Below are positions 29,646 to 40,300 of a stretch of DNA of 64,000 nt, piece after piece; position 1 is the stretch's first letter, and each line of letters starts with the position of its first letter. This DNA is from Hyphomicrobiaceae bacterium (GTDB lineage Bacteria > Pseudomonadota > Alphaproteobacteria > Rhizobiales > Hyphomicrobiaceae): NCBI GenBank assembly GCA_022844275.1, contig JALHMB010000002.1:744001-808000 (forward strand). Reading direction: 5' to 3'. A model generated the notes under the pieces. That model saw only the letters and a program-made list of their open reading frames with translations. It did not search any database and was not told where the DNA came from. The position numbers and the translations under genes were made by a program.

Positions 29646-30412
29646 GCGATGAGCCGATCCGCAGATCCGATCCCAGCGACCTCGCCCGCGGCGGGCAGGC
29701 GCGTCCGTTGCCGAAGCGCTTCTATAAGGACGTGACCGTCGAAGCGCGTGGCGGCGGTTACGCCGTGCATCTCGACGGCCGCCCGCTCAGGACACCCAAC
29801 AAGCTCGTGCTCGTCCTGCCGACTGCAAGAATGGCAACGGCAATTGCGGAGGAATGGGACGCCCAGCGCGAGCACATTGATCCGATGAGCATGCCGCTTA
29901 CTCGCCTCGCCAACAGCGTGCGCGACCAAGTCGAAGGGCGCGAGCCGCAAGTCCGCGCGGATATCGTGAAGTATGCTGGCAGCGATCTGCTCTGCTATCG
30001 CGCTGACGGCCCTTCGGAGCTCGCCGCTGCCCAGGCCGCGGCATGGGATCCAATTCTCGATTGGGCGCGAGAGAGCATGGGCGCAGATCTCGCTGTCTGT
30101 ACGGGTCTCATGCCTGTCGGTCAGTCAGACGCATCGCGTGGCGCCGTCGAAGCGGCCGTGGCGCCGCTCGAGTCGTTCCAGCTTGCCTCGGCGCACGTGA
30201 TGACGACGCTGCTCGGCTCGGTCGTTCTCATGCTGGCAGTACAGGCCGGCCACCTGACTCCCGAAGACGCCTGGAAGGCTGCACATATCGACGAGGATTG
30301 GCAGGTTACGAAATGGGGTGCGGATGCCGAGGCCACGCGGCGCCAGGAGAACCGCAAAACAGAGTTCCTGGCTGCCGTGCGCCTGAGCCGGCTTGTTGAT
30401 GAGCCTGCCTGA
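29642..30412 (+). CDS. ATP12-family F1 ATP synthase assembly chaperone
   Basis: A 256-residue homologue of mitochondrial ATP12, which holds the F1 alpha subunit before alpha/beta assembly. Recognisable strings: RFYKDVTVEARGGGYAVHLDGRPLRTP, IAEEWDAQREHIDP and SDLLCYRADGP. The stop lies within a small inverted repeat (CCTGAGG-GCTG-CCTCAGG, 30408-30425) that separates it from the convergent TadG-like gene. Confidence 0.93.
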   Translation: MSDEPIRRSDPSDLARGGQARPLPKRFYKDVTVEARGGGYAVHLDGRPLRTPNKLVLVLPTARMATAIAEEWDAQREHIDPMSMPLTRLANSVRDQVEGREPQVRADIVKYAGSDLLCYRADGPSELAAAQAAAWDPILDWARESMGADLAVCTGLMPVGQSDASRGAVEAAVAPLESFQLASAHVMTTLLGSVVLMLAVQAGHLTPEDAWKAAHIDEDWQVTKWGADAEATRRQENRKTEFLAAVRLSRLVDEPA

Positions 30413-30420
30413 GGGCTGCC

Positions 30421-31689
30421 TCAGGAGCTGAGGCGCAGGTTGTTAAGCTCCGTGGCGATCGCACGGAAAGCGGCGCGAAGCTTTTCGCCGTCAGTCGCTT
30501 CGAAGAAGCCCCCGGACGCGCTGGCGCACGCCCGCAGCATATCGAGCGCCGCAGTGGGTGCCTGAAAGCCGATGGCATACACACGAATGTCCTGCGCCTT
30601 CATAGCTTCGCAGGTGTCCTCTGCCAAAGTCGCGGCCTGGCGGGCCGTGGCGGAGGCGTCGCCGCCGCTGACGCCACCGATGGTGTTGTAGACCCCATCG
30701 GTCATCACGACGATCGCCTTGATGGTCTTGCCATCACGATACGGCGCCGGCGTCGAATCCGCCGACCAGACATTGGCCCACTCCGGCGACAGGAGATACC
30801 AGCCCCAGGCTGTGCCAAGGTGTCCGGCCGTGGTGCCGCCGTCCCTGTAGCTCTCGACAGTCGTGCGGAGGTCCGCTTTGCTTTTACTCAACGGAACGAT
30901 GGCAGCATTGCGCGGGCAGGACTGGATGCTGCGGCCGGACAGGTCCTCGCGCACCTTGAAGGATTTCGAGCCGATCGCAGGCGCCTCGCTCGTCTGATCA
31001 ACAAGATTTCGGCGCTCATACACGCATCCATCGCGCGAGCGGCCTTCGCTGACGGCTGATGCATATGTACCGGCATTGACGCCGGCCGAGAACGGCGCGA
31101 GCCCGATGCGAACCTTGTTCGTGGTCCCACCGTCGGGGAGCATGATGTCGAGGAGTTCGTTTACAGCGGACTTGAGGTCGGCGAGGCGGCTGCCAGCCAT
31201 GGAACCCGTCACATCGAGCTGAAGTGCGAGCTCGATGTCGCTGCTCTGATAGACCGCAGTCGATACGACGGGAATATTGATGCGGTCGACGCCCGCAAGG
31301 CGACCGAACACCGTCGGCACATGGCTCGCCAGGGTGAGCGAGATCGTGTCGAAGTTACGATCGATCGCGACCTGAATGTTCTCGATGACGGCGTAGTTGC
31401 CGCCCGTGCCGGCCACATTGATCCGGAAATAGCGATCGGCGACGGCGATCAGCTCGTCGTCCGTCATGGTGGCGTCCTCGCGCATGGACTTGGCAGCCGC
31501 CAGTGCTGCTGCATCGAGCGCGCTCGTCATCTTGACGGCGGCGTGATAGGTGCGCCCGGCGTCGATCGCGAGGCCGGTGGCAATCACTATAACAAAGGAC
31601 GTCAGCGCGAACATGATGGCGATCGAGCCCTCTTCGGCCTTGCCGAACCGCGCGATCAGTTGCTGGATCTGCGTGCGCATAAGTTTCAT
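30421..31689 (-). CDS. TadG-like protein with von Willebrand A domain
   Basis: A 422-residue protein with one N-terminal membrane helix in the TadE/TadG-type segment (SIAIMFALTSFVIVIATGLAID), followed by a helical linker, then a von Willebrand A domain whose metal site reads DVTGSM in place of DxSxS. Proteins of this type go with Tad pili, but no other tad gene is in the window, so a stand-alone envelope role is as likely. Confidence 0.88.
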   Translation of the reverse strand: MKLMRTQIQQLIARFGKAEEGSIAIMFALTSFVIVIATGLAIDAGRTYHAAVKMTSALDAAALAAAKSMREDATMTDDELIAVADRYFRINVAGTGGNYAVIENIQVAIDRNFDTISLTLASHVPTVFGRLAGVDRINIPVVSTAVYQSSDIELALQLDVTGSMAGSRLADLKSAVNELLDIMLPDGGTTNKVRIGLAPFSAGVNAGTYASAVSEGRSRDGCVYERRNLVDQTSEAPAIGSKSFKVREDLSGRSIQSCPRNAAIVPLSKSKADLRTTVESYRDGGTTAGHLGTAWGWYLLSPEWANVWSADSTPAPYRDGKTIKAIVVMTDGVYNTIGGVSGGDASATARQAATLAEDTCEAMKAQDIRVYAIGFQAPTAALDMLRACASASGGFFEATDGEKLRAAFRAIATELNNLRLSS

Positions 31690-31973
31690 CCTGAAACAAT
31701 CATCAACGATTGCCGGATGAGTGCAGCGCGCGTGCCGTGCCTGGTTAAAGCGGCCGGTCTAGGCCCGGGCTAGCGGGCGTAACGCATTTGTAAGGTTGAT
31801 GATCCCTTAATTCAATCCGCGAAGGTCGCGGGATTACCGCTGCAGCAGCTCTGAACAGGACTTGCCGGGAGTCGCTGGCTCACCGGCCGTGATTGGATGC
31901 TCATCGAGCGACGGGTTTACTCGTGCCGATCTGAAACTAGGTATTAATGCTGAAGGGAGCGGAGCACGGCGCC

Positions 31974-32240
31974 TCAGAAGTCCGAGACAATGCCGCCCTT
32001 CTCCCAATCCCCGTAGCGAACGGGGTCGGGGCCGGCTTGACCGCCCTTCTCAGCCGGCGGAGCGTTTGATGCGGCATCCCGCTGCCGGCGGCGCTCCTCG
32101 GCCTCGGCGAGCGCCCTCTGGGCCTCGGGGCTCAGGGGCTTCCTCGGCGCCTCTGCGTCGCCAACCCTGGGGCCGGTAGCAACGGCATCTGTATCTTTGC
32201 TACTCACGTCCGTATCCTGATAGCCAGATCCATCTGGCAT
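31974..32240 (-). CDS. DUF1674/SDHAF4-family protein
   Basis: An 88-residue, mostly disordered protein ending in the strongly conserved block GPDPVRYGDWEKGGIVSDF. This is the signature of SDHAF4, which binds flavinylated SdhA and protects it before assembly of succinate dehydrogenase. No strong ribosome-binding site is seen before the ATG at 32240, so the start is tentative. Divergent from htpX. Confidence 0.9.
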   Translation of the reverse strand: MPDGSGYQDTDVSSKDTDAVATGPRVGDAEAPRKPLSPEAQRALAEAEERRRQRDAASNAPPAEKGGQAGPDPVRYGDWEKGGIVSDF

Positions 32241-32323
32241 TCGAGCGAATACTTACCATATACCATGCGCATGTTCCGTAGTCCCGATTTGAGGTCGGGC
32301 GGCCGGAATTCAAGGAGTGCTCG

Positions 32324-33274
32324 ATGTCCTACGCCAAGACCGCCATCCTTCTCTCTCTGCTGACCGCGATCTTCGTGGCCATCGGCGGGATCGCCGGCGG
32401 CCAGACAGGCATGGTGATCGCGTTCCTGATCGCGCTCGCGATGAATGCCTTCAGCTTCTGGCGCTCGGACAAGATGGTCCTGCGCATGCACGACGCCGAG
32501 GAAGTCGACGAGCATTCGGCGCCCGAATACTACAATATGGTGCGGGAGCTCGCCGCCCGGGCCGAGCTGCCCATGCCGAAGGTCTACGTGCTGCATAACC
32601 CGCAGCCCAATGCCTTCGCGACGGGCCGCAATCCGCAGAATGCCGCTGTCGCTGCCACCACTGGCCTGCTCGAGTCGCTGAGCCATGAGGAAGTCGCCGG
32701 CGTGATGGCGCACGAGCTTGCGCACATCAAGAACCGCGACACGCTGATCATGACCATCGCCGCGACCATTGGCGGCGCCATTTCCATGCTCGCGCAGTGG
32801 CTGCAGTTCCATTCCCTGTTCGGTGGCAACCGCAGCAACGGTGGCGGCGCCGGCATCATTGCTACGCTCGCGGCGATCATTCTTGCACCCATGGCGGCTA
32901 TGCTCGTGCAGATGGCCATCAGCCGCTCGCGCGAGTATCAGGCGGACAAGCTCGGCGCGCTGATCTGCGGCAATCCGCTCTGGCTCTCGTCTGCCCTCCA
33001 CAAGATCGCCGGCTTTGCCCAGCGCATTGAGAACCCTACGGCCGAGGCTGCGCCAGCGACGGCGCACATTTTCATCATCAACCCGCTCTCGGGGCACGGC
33101 ATCGACAACTTCTTCTCGACTCATCCTAATACCGAGAACCGCGTCGCTGAGCTCGAAGCCCTCGCCCGCGAGATGGGCATCACAAGCTATCGTAGCGCCC
33201 CGATCTCGGCGCCCCCCCCTTCGGCCGGTCCGTGGAGCGGTGGCGCTTCGGGCAGCCGCGGCCCCTGGGATTGA
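32324..33274 (+). CDS. htpX: Membrane zinc metalloprotease HtpX
   Basis: M48-family protease of 316 residues that degrades misfolded membrane proteins. The active site HELAH is in [13 protein letters not shown]; two N-terminal helices and two hydrophobic segments after the motif are visible, and the third zinc ligand Glu lies in [10 protein letters not shown]. The C terminus is a Ser/Gly/Pro tail. AAGGAG precedes the start. rsmB follows directly. Confidence 0.95.
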   Translation: MSYAKTAILLSLLTAIFVAIGGIAGGQTGMVIAFLIALAMNAFSFWRSDKMVLRMHDAEEVDEHSAPEYYNMVRELAARAELPMPKVYVLHNPQPNAFATGRNPQNAAVAATTGLLESLSHEEVAGVMAHELAHIKNRDTLIMTIAATIGGAISMLAQWLQFHSLFGGNRSNGGGAGIIATLAAIILAPMAAMLVQMAISRSREYQADKLGALICGNPLWLSSALHKIAGFAQRIENPTAEAAPATAHIFIINPLSGHGIDNFFSTHPNTENRVAELEALAREMGITSYRSAPISAPPPSAGPWSGGASGSRGPWD

Positions 33275-33276
33275 TC

Positions 33277-34743
33277 GTGGAGCGAGATCGCACAAAAGCG
33301 CCGCCCAAACGGCGCTACCGCCGCCCGGACATCGAGACGGCCATTCGACCGGGTCAGCCCGTCTCTCGCGGCCCCGGCGACAGGAGCAAGAAACCAGCGC
33401 GCGCCGAGCCGCCACCCGCTGCCGGGCTCGACGCGCGCGTGATGGCCGTGGACATCCTCGAGAATGTCTTCGGGCGCGGCAAGACGCTCGACGAGGCGCT
33501 GGGAGCGACGCAATCAGGTGCTCGCCAGCGTGAGCTCGATGTCCGGGATCGTGGACTGGCACGCCTGCTGGCGACGACCGTCCTCCGTCACCACGGACGC
33601 CTCGCAGCCGTGGTCAATCGCTTCATCGAGCGGCCGCTGCCGCGCGAAGCCCGCCGCGCCGAGTTGATCCTACTTTCCGCTGCTGCCCAGCTTCTTCTGC
33701 TCGGCACACCGGGGCACGCAGCGATCTACCTCGCCGTCGAGCAGGCGCAACGCGATCCTAAGGCCGAGCGCTACGGCAAGCTCGCCAATGCCGTTCTGCG
33801 CAAAGTCGCCGCGCAAGGCCCCGCCATTTTCAAGACTCTCGACGGCGTTACGGCCGACATGCCGGCTTGGTTTCTCGCGCGCTGGTCGAAGATTTATGGC
33901 ACGGACGTCGCGCGGAAGATTGCCGAAGCAAGCCTCGACGAAGCGGCGCTTGATCTTACGCTCAAGAATTCTGGCGATGTCTCGACATGGGCCGAGCGTC
34001 TCAAGGGCTTCGCGCTTCCCCAAGGTAGCATCCGCCTTGGCGAGCACGCGCCCGTCGAGGAACTCGAAGGCTTCGCCGACGGCGCGTGGTGGGTTCAGGA
34101 TGCCGCAGCGGCCTTGCCGGCGCGTCTCATGGGTGACGTGGTGGGGAAGCGCGTCGCCGATCTCTGCGCAGCGCCCGGCGGCAAGACAGCCCAGCTCGCG
34201 AACCTCGGCGCGCGCGTATTCGCCGTCGATCATTCGGCCATCCGCCTCAATCGCCTCGACGTCAACATGCAGCGTCTCGGCCTCTCCGATCGCGTGAGCA
34301 CAGTGCAGGCGGACATCCTCGACTGGAAGCCTGCCGAAGCCTTCGATGCCGTACTGCTCGACGCGCCCTGCTCAGCCACCGGCACCATTCGCCGCCACCC
34401 CGATCTCATGCATCTCAAAACGGAGGCTGATATCGCGCGCCTGGCCAAGTTGCAGGCGCGCTTTCTCACCTCGGCAGCAGCGATGGTCGCGCCCGGTGGC
34501 ACACTCGTTTACTGCACGTGCTCGCTGGAACACGAGGAGGGCGAAGAGCAGATCGCCCAATTCCTCGGTACAAATTCGGGCTTCACGCGCCAGCCGATCA
34601 CGGCCCTTGATGTCGGTGGCGTCGCCGAATGGGTCACGCCAACAGGCGATCTACGCACGCTACCGAACCAGTTGCAGGTTGCATCGCCCTTCAAATCGGG
34701 CATGGACGGCTTCTACGCCGCGCGTCTCGTGCGCACGACCTGA
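33277..34743 (+). CDS. rsmB: 16S rRNA (cytosine-967-C5)-methyltransferase RsmB
   Basis: SAM-dependent rRNA methyltransferase of about 488 residues with a basic N-terminal tail, a NusB-like domain (VMAVDILENVFGRGKTLDEAL) and the Rossmann methylase: LCAAPGGKTAQLA, LDAPCSATGTIRRHPD, and YCTCSLEHEEGE with both conserved catalytic-site cysteines. The start is uncertain: GTG at 33277 just after htpX is used, as an earlier start would overlap htpX. Convergent with recG. Confidence 0.92.
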   Translation: MERDRTKAPPKRRYRRPDIETAIRPGQPVSRGPGDRSKKPARAEPPPAAGLDARVMAVDILENVFGRGKTLDEALGATQSGARQRELDVRDRGLARLLATTVLRHHGRLAAVVNRFIERPLPREARRAELILLSAAAQLLLLGTPGHAAIYLAVEQAQRDPKAERYGKLANAVLRKVAAQGPAIFKTLDGVTADMPAWFLARWSKIYGTDVARKIAEASLDEAALDLTLKNSGDVSTWAERLKGFALPQGSIRLGEHAPVEELEGFADGAWWVQDAAAALPARLMGDVVGKRVADLCAAPGGKTAQLANLGARVFAVDHSAIRLNRLDVNMQRLGLSDRVSTVQADILDWKPAEAFDAVLLDAPCSATGTIRRHPDLMHLKTEADIARLAKLQARFLTSAAAMVAPGGTLVYCTCSLEHEEGEEQIAQFLGTNSGFTRQPITALDVGGVAEWVTPTGDLRTLPNQLQVASPFKSGMDGFYAARLVRTT

Positions 34744-34746
34744 ACC

Positions 34747-36864
34747 TCAGGCCGCATGAAAGAGGCGCACGGCCTCATCGCACTCGAAGAGATACAGAAG
34801 GACGCGGATCGCCGCGCCGCGCGGGCTCGTGAGCCTGGGATCACGCTGTAACAGTAGTGTCGCATCATCGCGCGCCGCAGCCAGCAGCTCCGGAAAGCCC
34901 GGCACTTCCGCCACGCGAAACTCCGGCGCCCCGCTCTGGCGTGCGCCGAGCACTTCGCCGCCGCCCCGCAGCTCCAGATCCTTCTCGGCAATGAGAAAGC
35001 CATCCTCCGTCGCGCGCATCATCTCAAGCCGCGACCGTGCCGTCTCGCCGAGCGGCCCCTTGTAGAGCAGGATGCAGAAGGATTGCCGCGAGCCGCGCCC
35101 GACGCGCCCGCGCAACTGGTGGAGCTGCGCAAGACCGAATCGCTCGGCGTGCTCGATGACCATGATCGAGGCGTTTGGCACGTTCACACCGACCTCGATG
35201 ACCGTCGTCGCGACCAGCACGGCAAGCTTTCCTGACGAGAATGCAGCCATGGTCTCGTCCTTGGCTGCACCGGACATCGCGCCGTGCAGGAGACCCACCT
35301 TGCCGGGCCCCAGCACCTGCGCAAGGTGAGCGGCGCGCGCCTCGGCTGCGGCAAGCTCTGACGTTTCCGTGCTCTCGATCAGCGGGCACACCCAGTAGAT
35401 CTGCGCGCCCTCGTTCACCGCGCGCTTCAAGCCGTCGATGATCTCCTCGATGCGCTCCACACTGGCTAGTCGCGTATCGACGGGCTTACGCCCCGCCGGT
35501 TTCTCTGTCAGGCGCGAGACATCGAGGTCGCCGTAGTGCGTCATGAGGAGCGTGCGCGGGATCGGCGTCGCCGTCATTACGAGCACGTCCGTTCCGCCAT
35601 CCTTTCCCTTGGCCTGCAGGGCAAGACGCTGATGCACGCCAAAGCGGTGCTGCTCGTCTATGACGGCAAAGGCGAGATCGTGAAATGCCACGTCATCCTG
35701 GAAGAGCGCGTGCGTGCCGATCAGAATGTCGATCTCGCCGGCAGCCAGTCGCTCCAACAGCTCACGTCGCGGCTTGCCCTTCTCACGTCCCGTGAGCAGG
35801 CCGACGCGCAAACCCGAGGCAGTCGCCAACGGCTCGATGGTCTCCAGATGCTGGCGCGCGAGCACTTCCGTCGGCGCCATGAGTGCCGCCTGTGCGCCTG
35901 CCTCCACAGCATTGGCCATGGCCATGAGCGCGACGACCGTCTTGCCCGAGCCGACATCGCCCTGCAGCAGCCGCAGCATCCGATGCGGCGCCGCCATGTC
36001 CTTTGCAATATCGACGATGGCCTTCTGCTGCGAGTTCGTGAGTGCAAAAGGGAGTGCCCCCGCGATACGCGTGCGGATGGCACCATTGCCGATAACTGAA
36101 CGACCCGGCCGCGCCTTGAGGCTCTGGCGCACGAGACCAAGCGCGATCTGCCCGGCCAGCAACTCGTCGTAGGCAAGCCGCTGCCATGGCACCCCACCCG
36201 GCGACACATCGCCGGCGTCCGTCGGCCGGTGCAATCGCACTAAGGCTTCGCCGATCGGCGGCCACTGCTTCTTGGCGAGCCATTCCGTCTCTTGCCACTC
36301 CGCCAGCGCTGGCAGACGCTCCATAGCCTGGCGCAAAGCCTTGCCGAGCACCTTCCCCGAGAGCCCCGCCGTCAGCGGGTAGACCGGCTCCAGCAGCGGC
36401 AGGTCATCGCGGGCTTCCGGCGCGACGATGTAGTCGGGATGCGTCATCTGAACGCGATCGTTGTAGTGCTCGATCCGCCCCGAGATGAAGCGCACCGAAC
36501 CTACCGGCAACTGGCGCTCGATGAAGCCGCGATCGGCATGGAAGAACACAAGATCGATCTGCCCCGTGTCGTCCTCGCACGCCACTTTGTACGGCGCCTT
36601 GTTGTTGTTGCGCGGGCTCGGGCGATGCTTCAGTACGCGCACCTCGAGCGTCGCGATCGTTCCGGGAACGGCGGCGGAGATGGTCGGCGCGGTACGGCGG
36701 TCGATGACGCCGGTCGGCAGGTGCCAGAGAAGATCCACAATCCGTGGCGCCGCAATCCCCGGCGGCAGGCGCACGGCCTTCTTGAGCAGCTGCTCCAGGC
36801 GCGGGCCGACCCCCGTCAGGGCGCGGGCCGAGCCAAAAAGGGGGGCAAGCTGATCTGGCCGCAT
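34747..36864 (-). CDS. recG: ATP-dependent DNA helicase RecG
   Basis: Branch-migration helicase acting on stalled forks and R-loops, 705 residues. N-terminal wedge/OB domain (GTIATLEVRVLKHRPSPRN), Walker A GDVGSGKTVVA, DEQH box in VIDEQHRFGV, motif III TATPIPRT and motif VI QLRGRVGRGSRQS. Divergent from sdhE-mfd, an arrangement typical of alphaproteobacteria. Confidence 0.96.
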   Translation of the reverse strand: MRPDQLAPLFGSARALTGVGPRLEQLLKKAVRLPPGIAAPRIVDLLWHLPTGVIDRRTAPTISAAVPGTIATLEVRVLKHRPSPRNNNKAPYKVACEDDTGQIDLVFFHADRGFIERQLPVGSVRFISGRIEHYNDRVQMTHPDYIVAPEARDDLPLLEPVYPLTAGLSGKVLGKALRQAMERLPALAEWQETEWLAKKQWPPIGEALVRLHRPTDAGDVSPGGVPWQRLAYDELLAGQIALGLVRQSLKARPGRSVIGNGAIRTRIAGALPFALTNSQQKAIVDIAKDMAAPHRMLRLLQGDVGSGKTVVALMAMANAVEAGAQAALMAPTEVLARQHLETIEPLATASGLRVGLLTGREKGKPRRELLERLAAGEIDILIGTHALFQDDVAFHDLAFAVIDEQHRFGVHQRLALQAKGKDGGTDVLVMTATPIPRTLLMTHYGDLDVSRLTEKPAGRKPVDTRLASVERIEEIIDGLKRAVNEGAQIYWVCPLIESTETSELAAAEARAAHLAQVLGPGKVGLLHGAMSGAAKDETMAAFSSGKLAVLVATTVIEVGVNVPNASIMVIEHAERFGLAQLHQLRGRVGRGSRQSFCILLYKGPLGETARSRLEMMRATEDGFLIAEKDLELRGGGEVLGARQSGAPEFRVAEVPGFPELLAAARDDATLLLQRDPRLTSPRGAAIRVLLYLFECDEAVRLFHAA

Positions 36865-36928
36865 ACGCTTTCGTCGGCTGCTCTATCGGACGCAGGGTGG
36901 CCCCTTGGACGGGCGCCTTCAAAGGGCT

Positions 36929-36947
36929 ATATCACAGCCTGTGATAT
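36929..36947. promoter_or_regulatory. Perfect palindrome in the recG-sdhE intergenic region
   Basis: ATATCACAG-C-CTGTGATAT, perfect 9-1-9 dyad. It lies 64 bases from the recG start and about 105 bases from the sdhE start. The half-sites are turned outward relative to a CRP site (TCACA-N3-TGTGA), so CRP itself is unlikely. I take it as an unidentified repressor operator. Confidence 0.55.
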
Positions 36948-37051
36948 TCGGTGGCCTCCGGCCCCGTTCGATCTCAGTCATCCACGGAACCTGCCGCTGT
37001 CGGGCGTGCGGGCCGGATGGGATTCTTCGCCGGCCAAGGAGCGCACGTTTA

Positions 37052-37324
37052 ATGACCACCGACGAAACGCGCCGCCGCCGCGCCCTCTACCGCGCCCAGC
37101 ACCGCGGTACCAAGGAAATGGATTTTCTCCTCGGGCGTTACGCCGAGGCCCGGCTTGCCGACATGACGGCACCCGATCTCACGACATTCGAGGAACTGCT
37201 GGCACTGCCCGATCCGCAACTCCAGTCTTGGCTCATCATGGGTCAGTCTTACGAAGGCAGCGCAGTTGCCGCTCTGCTGCGCGACATTCAGGCCTTTCAC
37301 GGCATCGGCGCGACGTCTCACTAA
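37052..37324 (+). CDS. sdhE: FAD assembly factor SdhE (SDHAF2 family)
   Basis: A 90-residue all-helical protein that promotes covalent flavinylation of SdhA. The N-terminal RRRRALYRAQHRGTKEMD contains the family RGxxE motif, here RGTKE. Start set at MTTDETRRRR (37052); the upstream in-frame codons are not conserved. Six to nine bases separate it from mfd. Confidence 0.94.
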   Translation: MTTDETRRRRALYRAQHRGTKEMDFLLGRYAEARLADMTAPDLTTFEELLALPDPQLQSWLIMGQSYEGSAVAALLRDIQAFHGIGATSH

Positions 37325-37333
37325 GTAAGATTG

Positions 37334-40300
37334 ATGGCCCAAGCTCAGATCGCAAAACAGCCCCCAGCCGCTCCCGCCATTCTCCCCGGCGAGGAGATCG
37401 TCGTCGGCGCGCCCGAGGGCTATGACGCTGCCGTGCTGGCCCGCCTCGTGGATGAGGCGAGCGCTGTCCACGGCACGTCGCAGACGCTGCTGCACGTCGC
37501 CGCCGACGATCGCCGTCTCGAGCAGCTCGAAGCTGGCCTCGGGTTCTTCGCTCCCAAGACACGCATCATTTCCATTCCCGCCTGGGATACCGTTCCCTAT
37601 GACCGCGTAGGCCCCGAAGCCGAGATCGTTGCGCGCCGCATTGCCGGGCTCGCGCGCCTTATTGCTGGCAGCTCGAAGGCCCCGACCATCGTCCTCACGA
37701 CGGCCAACGCAGTTCTCCAGCGCGTACCGTCGCGAGATTTCCTGCGCCGCGCACTCCGCCCCCTGGCGCCCGGCCAGCGCGTCGACCGCACGCGCCTCAT
37801 CGAGCGCCTGACACGCGCGGGCTTCGTGCGCACGGGGACCGTCATGGAGCCCGGCGAGTTCGCCGTGCGCGGTAGTCTCATCGATCTCTTTCCGCCCGGT
37901 CGATCCACGCCCGTCCGCCTCGATTTCTTCGGCGACACCATCGAGAGCATCAAGGCGTTCGATCCAGAAACCCAGCGCACAGGCAAAATCGTCCAGAAGC
38001 TCGTGCTCATGCCGGTGAGCGAGCTCGCTTACGGGCCCGAGGCCGAGAGCCGCTTCCGCCAGGGCTATGTCGCGGCATTCGGCGCCGTGAAAGGTGACGA
38101 TCCGCTCTATGAGGCTGTGAGCAGCGGCCAACGCTATCCCGGTATGGAGCACTGGCTCGCGCTCTTCCATGATCACTTGGACACGCTTTTCGACTACGCG
38201 CCCGACGCGCTGTTGAGCTTCGACCCCATGATGGACGAGACGATTGCCGATCGCCTCGAGCAGATCCGCGAGCACTACGAAGCGCGCGTCAACGGTCTCG
38301 AGACAACGGCCTTTGGCGCAGCGCCCTACAAGCCGCTCCCGCCCGATCGGACGTATTTGAGCGACAAGGAATGGCGTGCTGCGCTGGCGAAGCGCTTTCT
38401 GCTGCGCTTCACTGCCTTCGGCGCAGCGCCCTCCGAGGCTATTCGCCAGCGCGATTTCGGCGGCCGGCCGGGCCGCACGTTCGCCGCCGAGCGCAACAGC
38501 GAGAACGTCAATATATTCGACGCCGTCGTCGGGCACGTGAAGTCGCTGCAAGCCGGCGGCAAGCGCGTCGTCCTGGCCGCATGGACGACCGGTGCCGGCG
38601 AGCGCCTCGCCAGCTTGCTTGCCGAACACGGTCTGGCAAAGCCCGCACGCATTGCCAATCTCGCCGAGGGCCTCGTCCTCCCGCAGACGACACCGCTTCT
38701 CGCAACGCTTGGCCTTGAGCGCGGCTTCGAGACGAGCGATCTCGCCGTCATTGCCGAGCAGGACGTACTCGGCGACCGCCTCATCCGGCCGAAGAAGCGC
38801 TCGCGCCGCGCCGCCGACGTCATCACGGAGGCAACCAGTCTCACGGTTGGCGACCTCGTCGTGCACGCCGATCACGGCATCGGTCGCTTCGTTGGCCTCA
38901 AGACGATCGAGGCGCTCGGCGCACCGTACGACTGTCTCGAGCTCGACTATGCCGGCGGCGATAAGCTTTACCTGCCCGTCCAGAACATCGAGCTGCTCTC
39001 GCGCTACGGTTCGGACGAGACGAACGCACAGCTCGATCGCCTCGGCGGTGTCGGTTGGCAGACGCGCAAGGCCAAGCTGCGCCAGCGCCTGCGCGAGATC
39101 GCCGGCGAGTTGATCAAGGTTGCGGCCTTGCGCCAGCTCAAATCCGCGCCCGTGCTGGAAGCGCCTGAAGGCGCCTATGCAGAGTTCGTCGCACGCTTTC
39201 CCCACCAGGAGACCGAGGATCAGGCTCAGAGCATCGACGCTGTGCTCGGCGACCTCACGTCGGGCCGACCGATGGACCGCCTCGTGTGCGGCGATGTCGG
39301 CTTCGGCAAGACGGAAGTCGGTCTGCGCGCGGCTTTCATCGCAGCCATGGCAGGATTGCAGGTTGCCGTCGTCGTGCCGACGACGCTCCTCGCGCGCCAG
39401 CACTACAAAACCTTCGTCGACCGCTTTAAAGGCTTGCCCATTCGCATCGGCCGCGCCTCGCGGCTCGTGAACACGAAAGAGCTCGCCGAGGTCAAGGCCG
39501 GTCTCAAGGACGGCACCATCGATATCGTCGTCGGTACGCACGCCCTGCTCGGCAGGCAGATCCAGTTCGCCCGCCTCGGCCTGCTCATTGTCGATGAGGA
39601 GCAGCACTTCGGCGTCGGCCACAAGGAGCGTCTGAAGCAGCTCAAGGAGGATGTCCACGTCCTCACGCTCACGGCGACTCCCATCCCGCGTACCTTGCAG
39701 CTTGCTCTCTCGGGCGTCCGCGAGCTATCGCTCATCACGACACCGCCGATCGACCGTCTCGCCGTCAGGACGTACATCTCGCCCTTTGATCCGATCATCA
39801 TCCGCGAGGCCCTGCGCCGCGAGCGTCACCGCGGCGGGCAGTCTTTCTATGTCGTACCCCGCATTACCGATCTCGACGACGTTGCGGAATTCCTGACCGA
39901 GGAAGTTCCGGAGCTGCGCGTCGTGCGTGCGCACGGCCAGCTCTCGCCCTCGCAGCTCGAAGATGTCATGAGCGCCTTCTACGACGGCCAGTACGATGTG
40001 CTGCTCTCGACGGCGATCGTCGAATCCGGCCTCGACATTCCAAACGCGAACACGCTGATCGTGCACCGTGCCGACATGTTCGGCCTCGCCCAGCTCTATC
40101 AGCTTCGTGGTCGCGTCGGCCGCTCCAAGACGCGCGCCTATGCCTACCTCACGACGCCACCCGGCAAGCGCCTCACCGAAGGTGCCGAGAAGCGGCTCAA
40201 GGTGCTGCACTCCCTCGACACGCTCGGCGCCGGCTTCTCGCTCGCCTCGCACGATCTCGATATCCGCGGCGCCGGCAACCTGCTCGGCGATGAGCAGTCC

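Noticed and set aside
36929-36947. CRP binding site
   Set aside because: The half-sites TCACA and TGTGA are in the opposite order to a CRP site and only three bases apart.
37049-39658. Long minus-strand open frame (about 869 codons) antisense to mfd
   Set aside because: It is the mirror of a strongly conserved gene in GC-rich DNA, has no recognisable domain and is low-complexity. Antisense frames of this kind are common at high GC.
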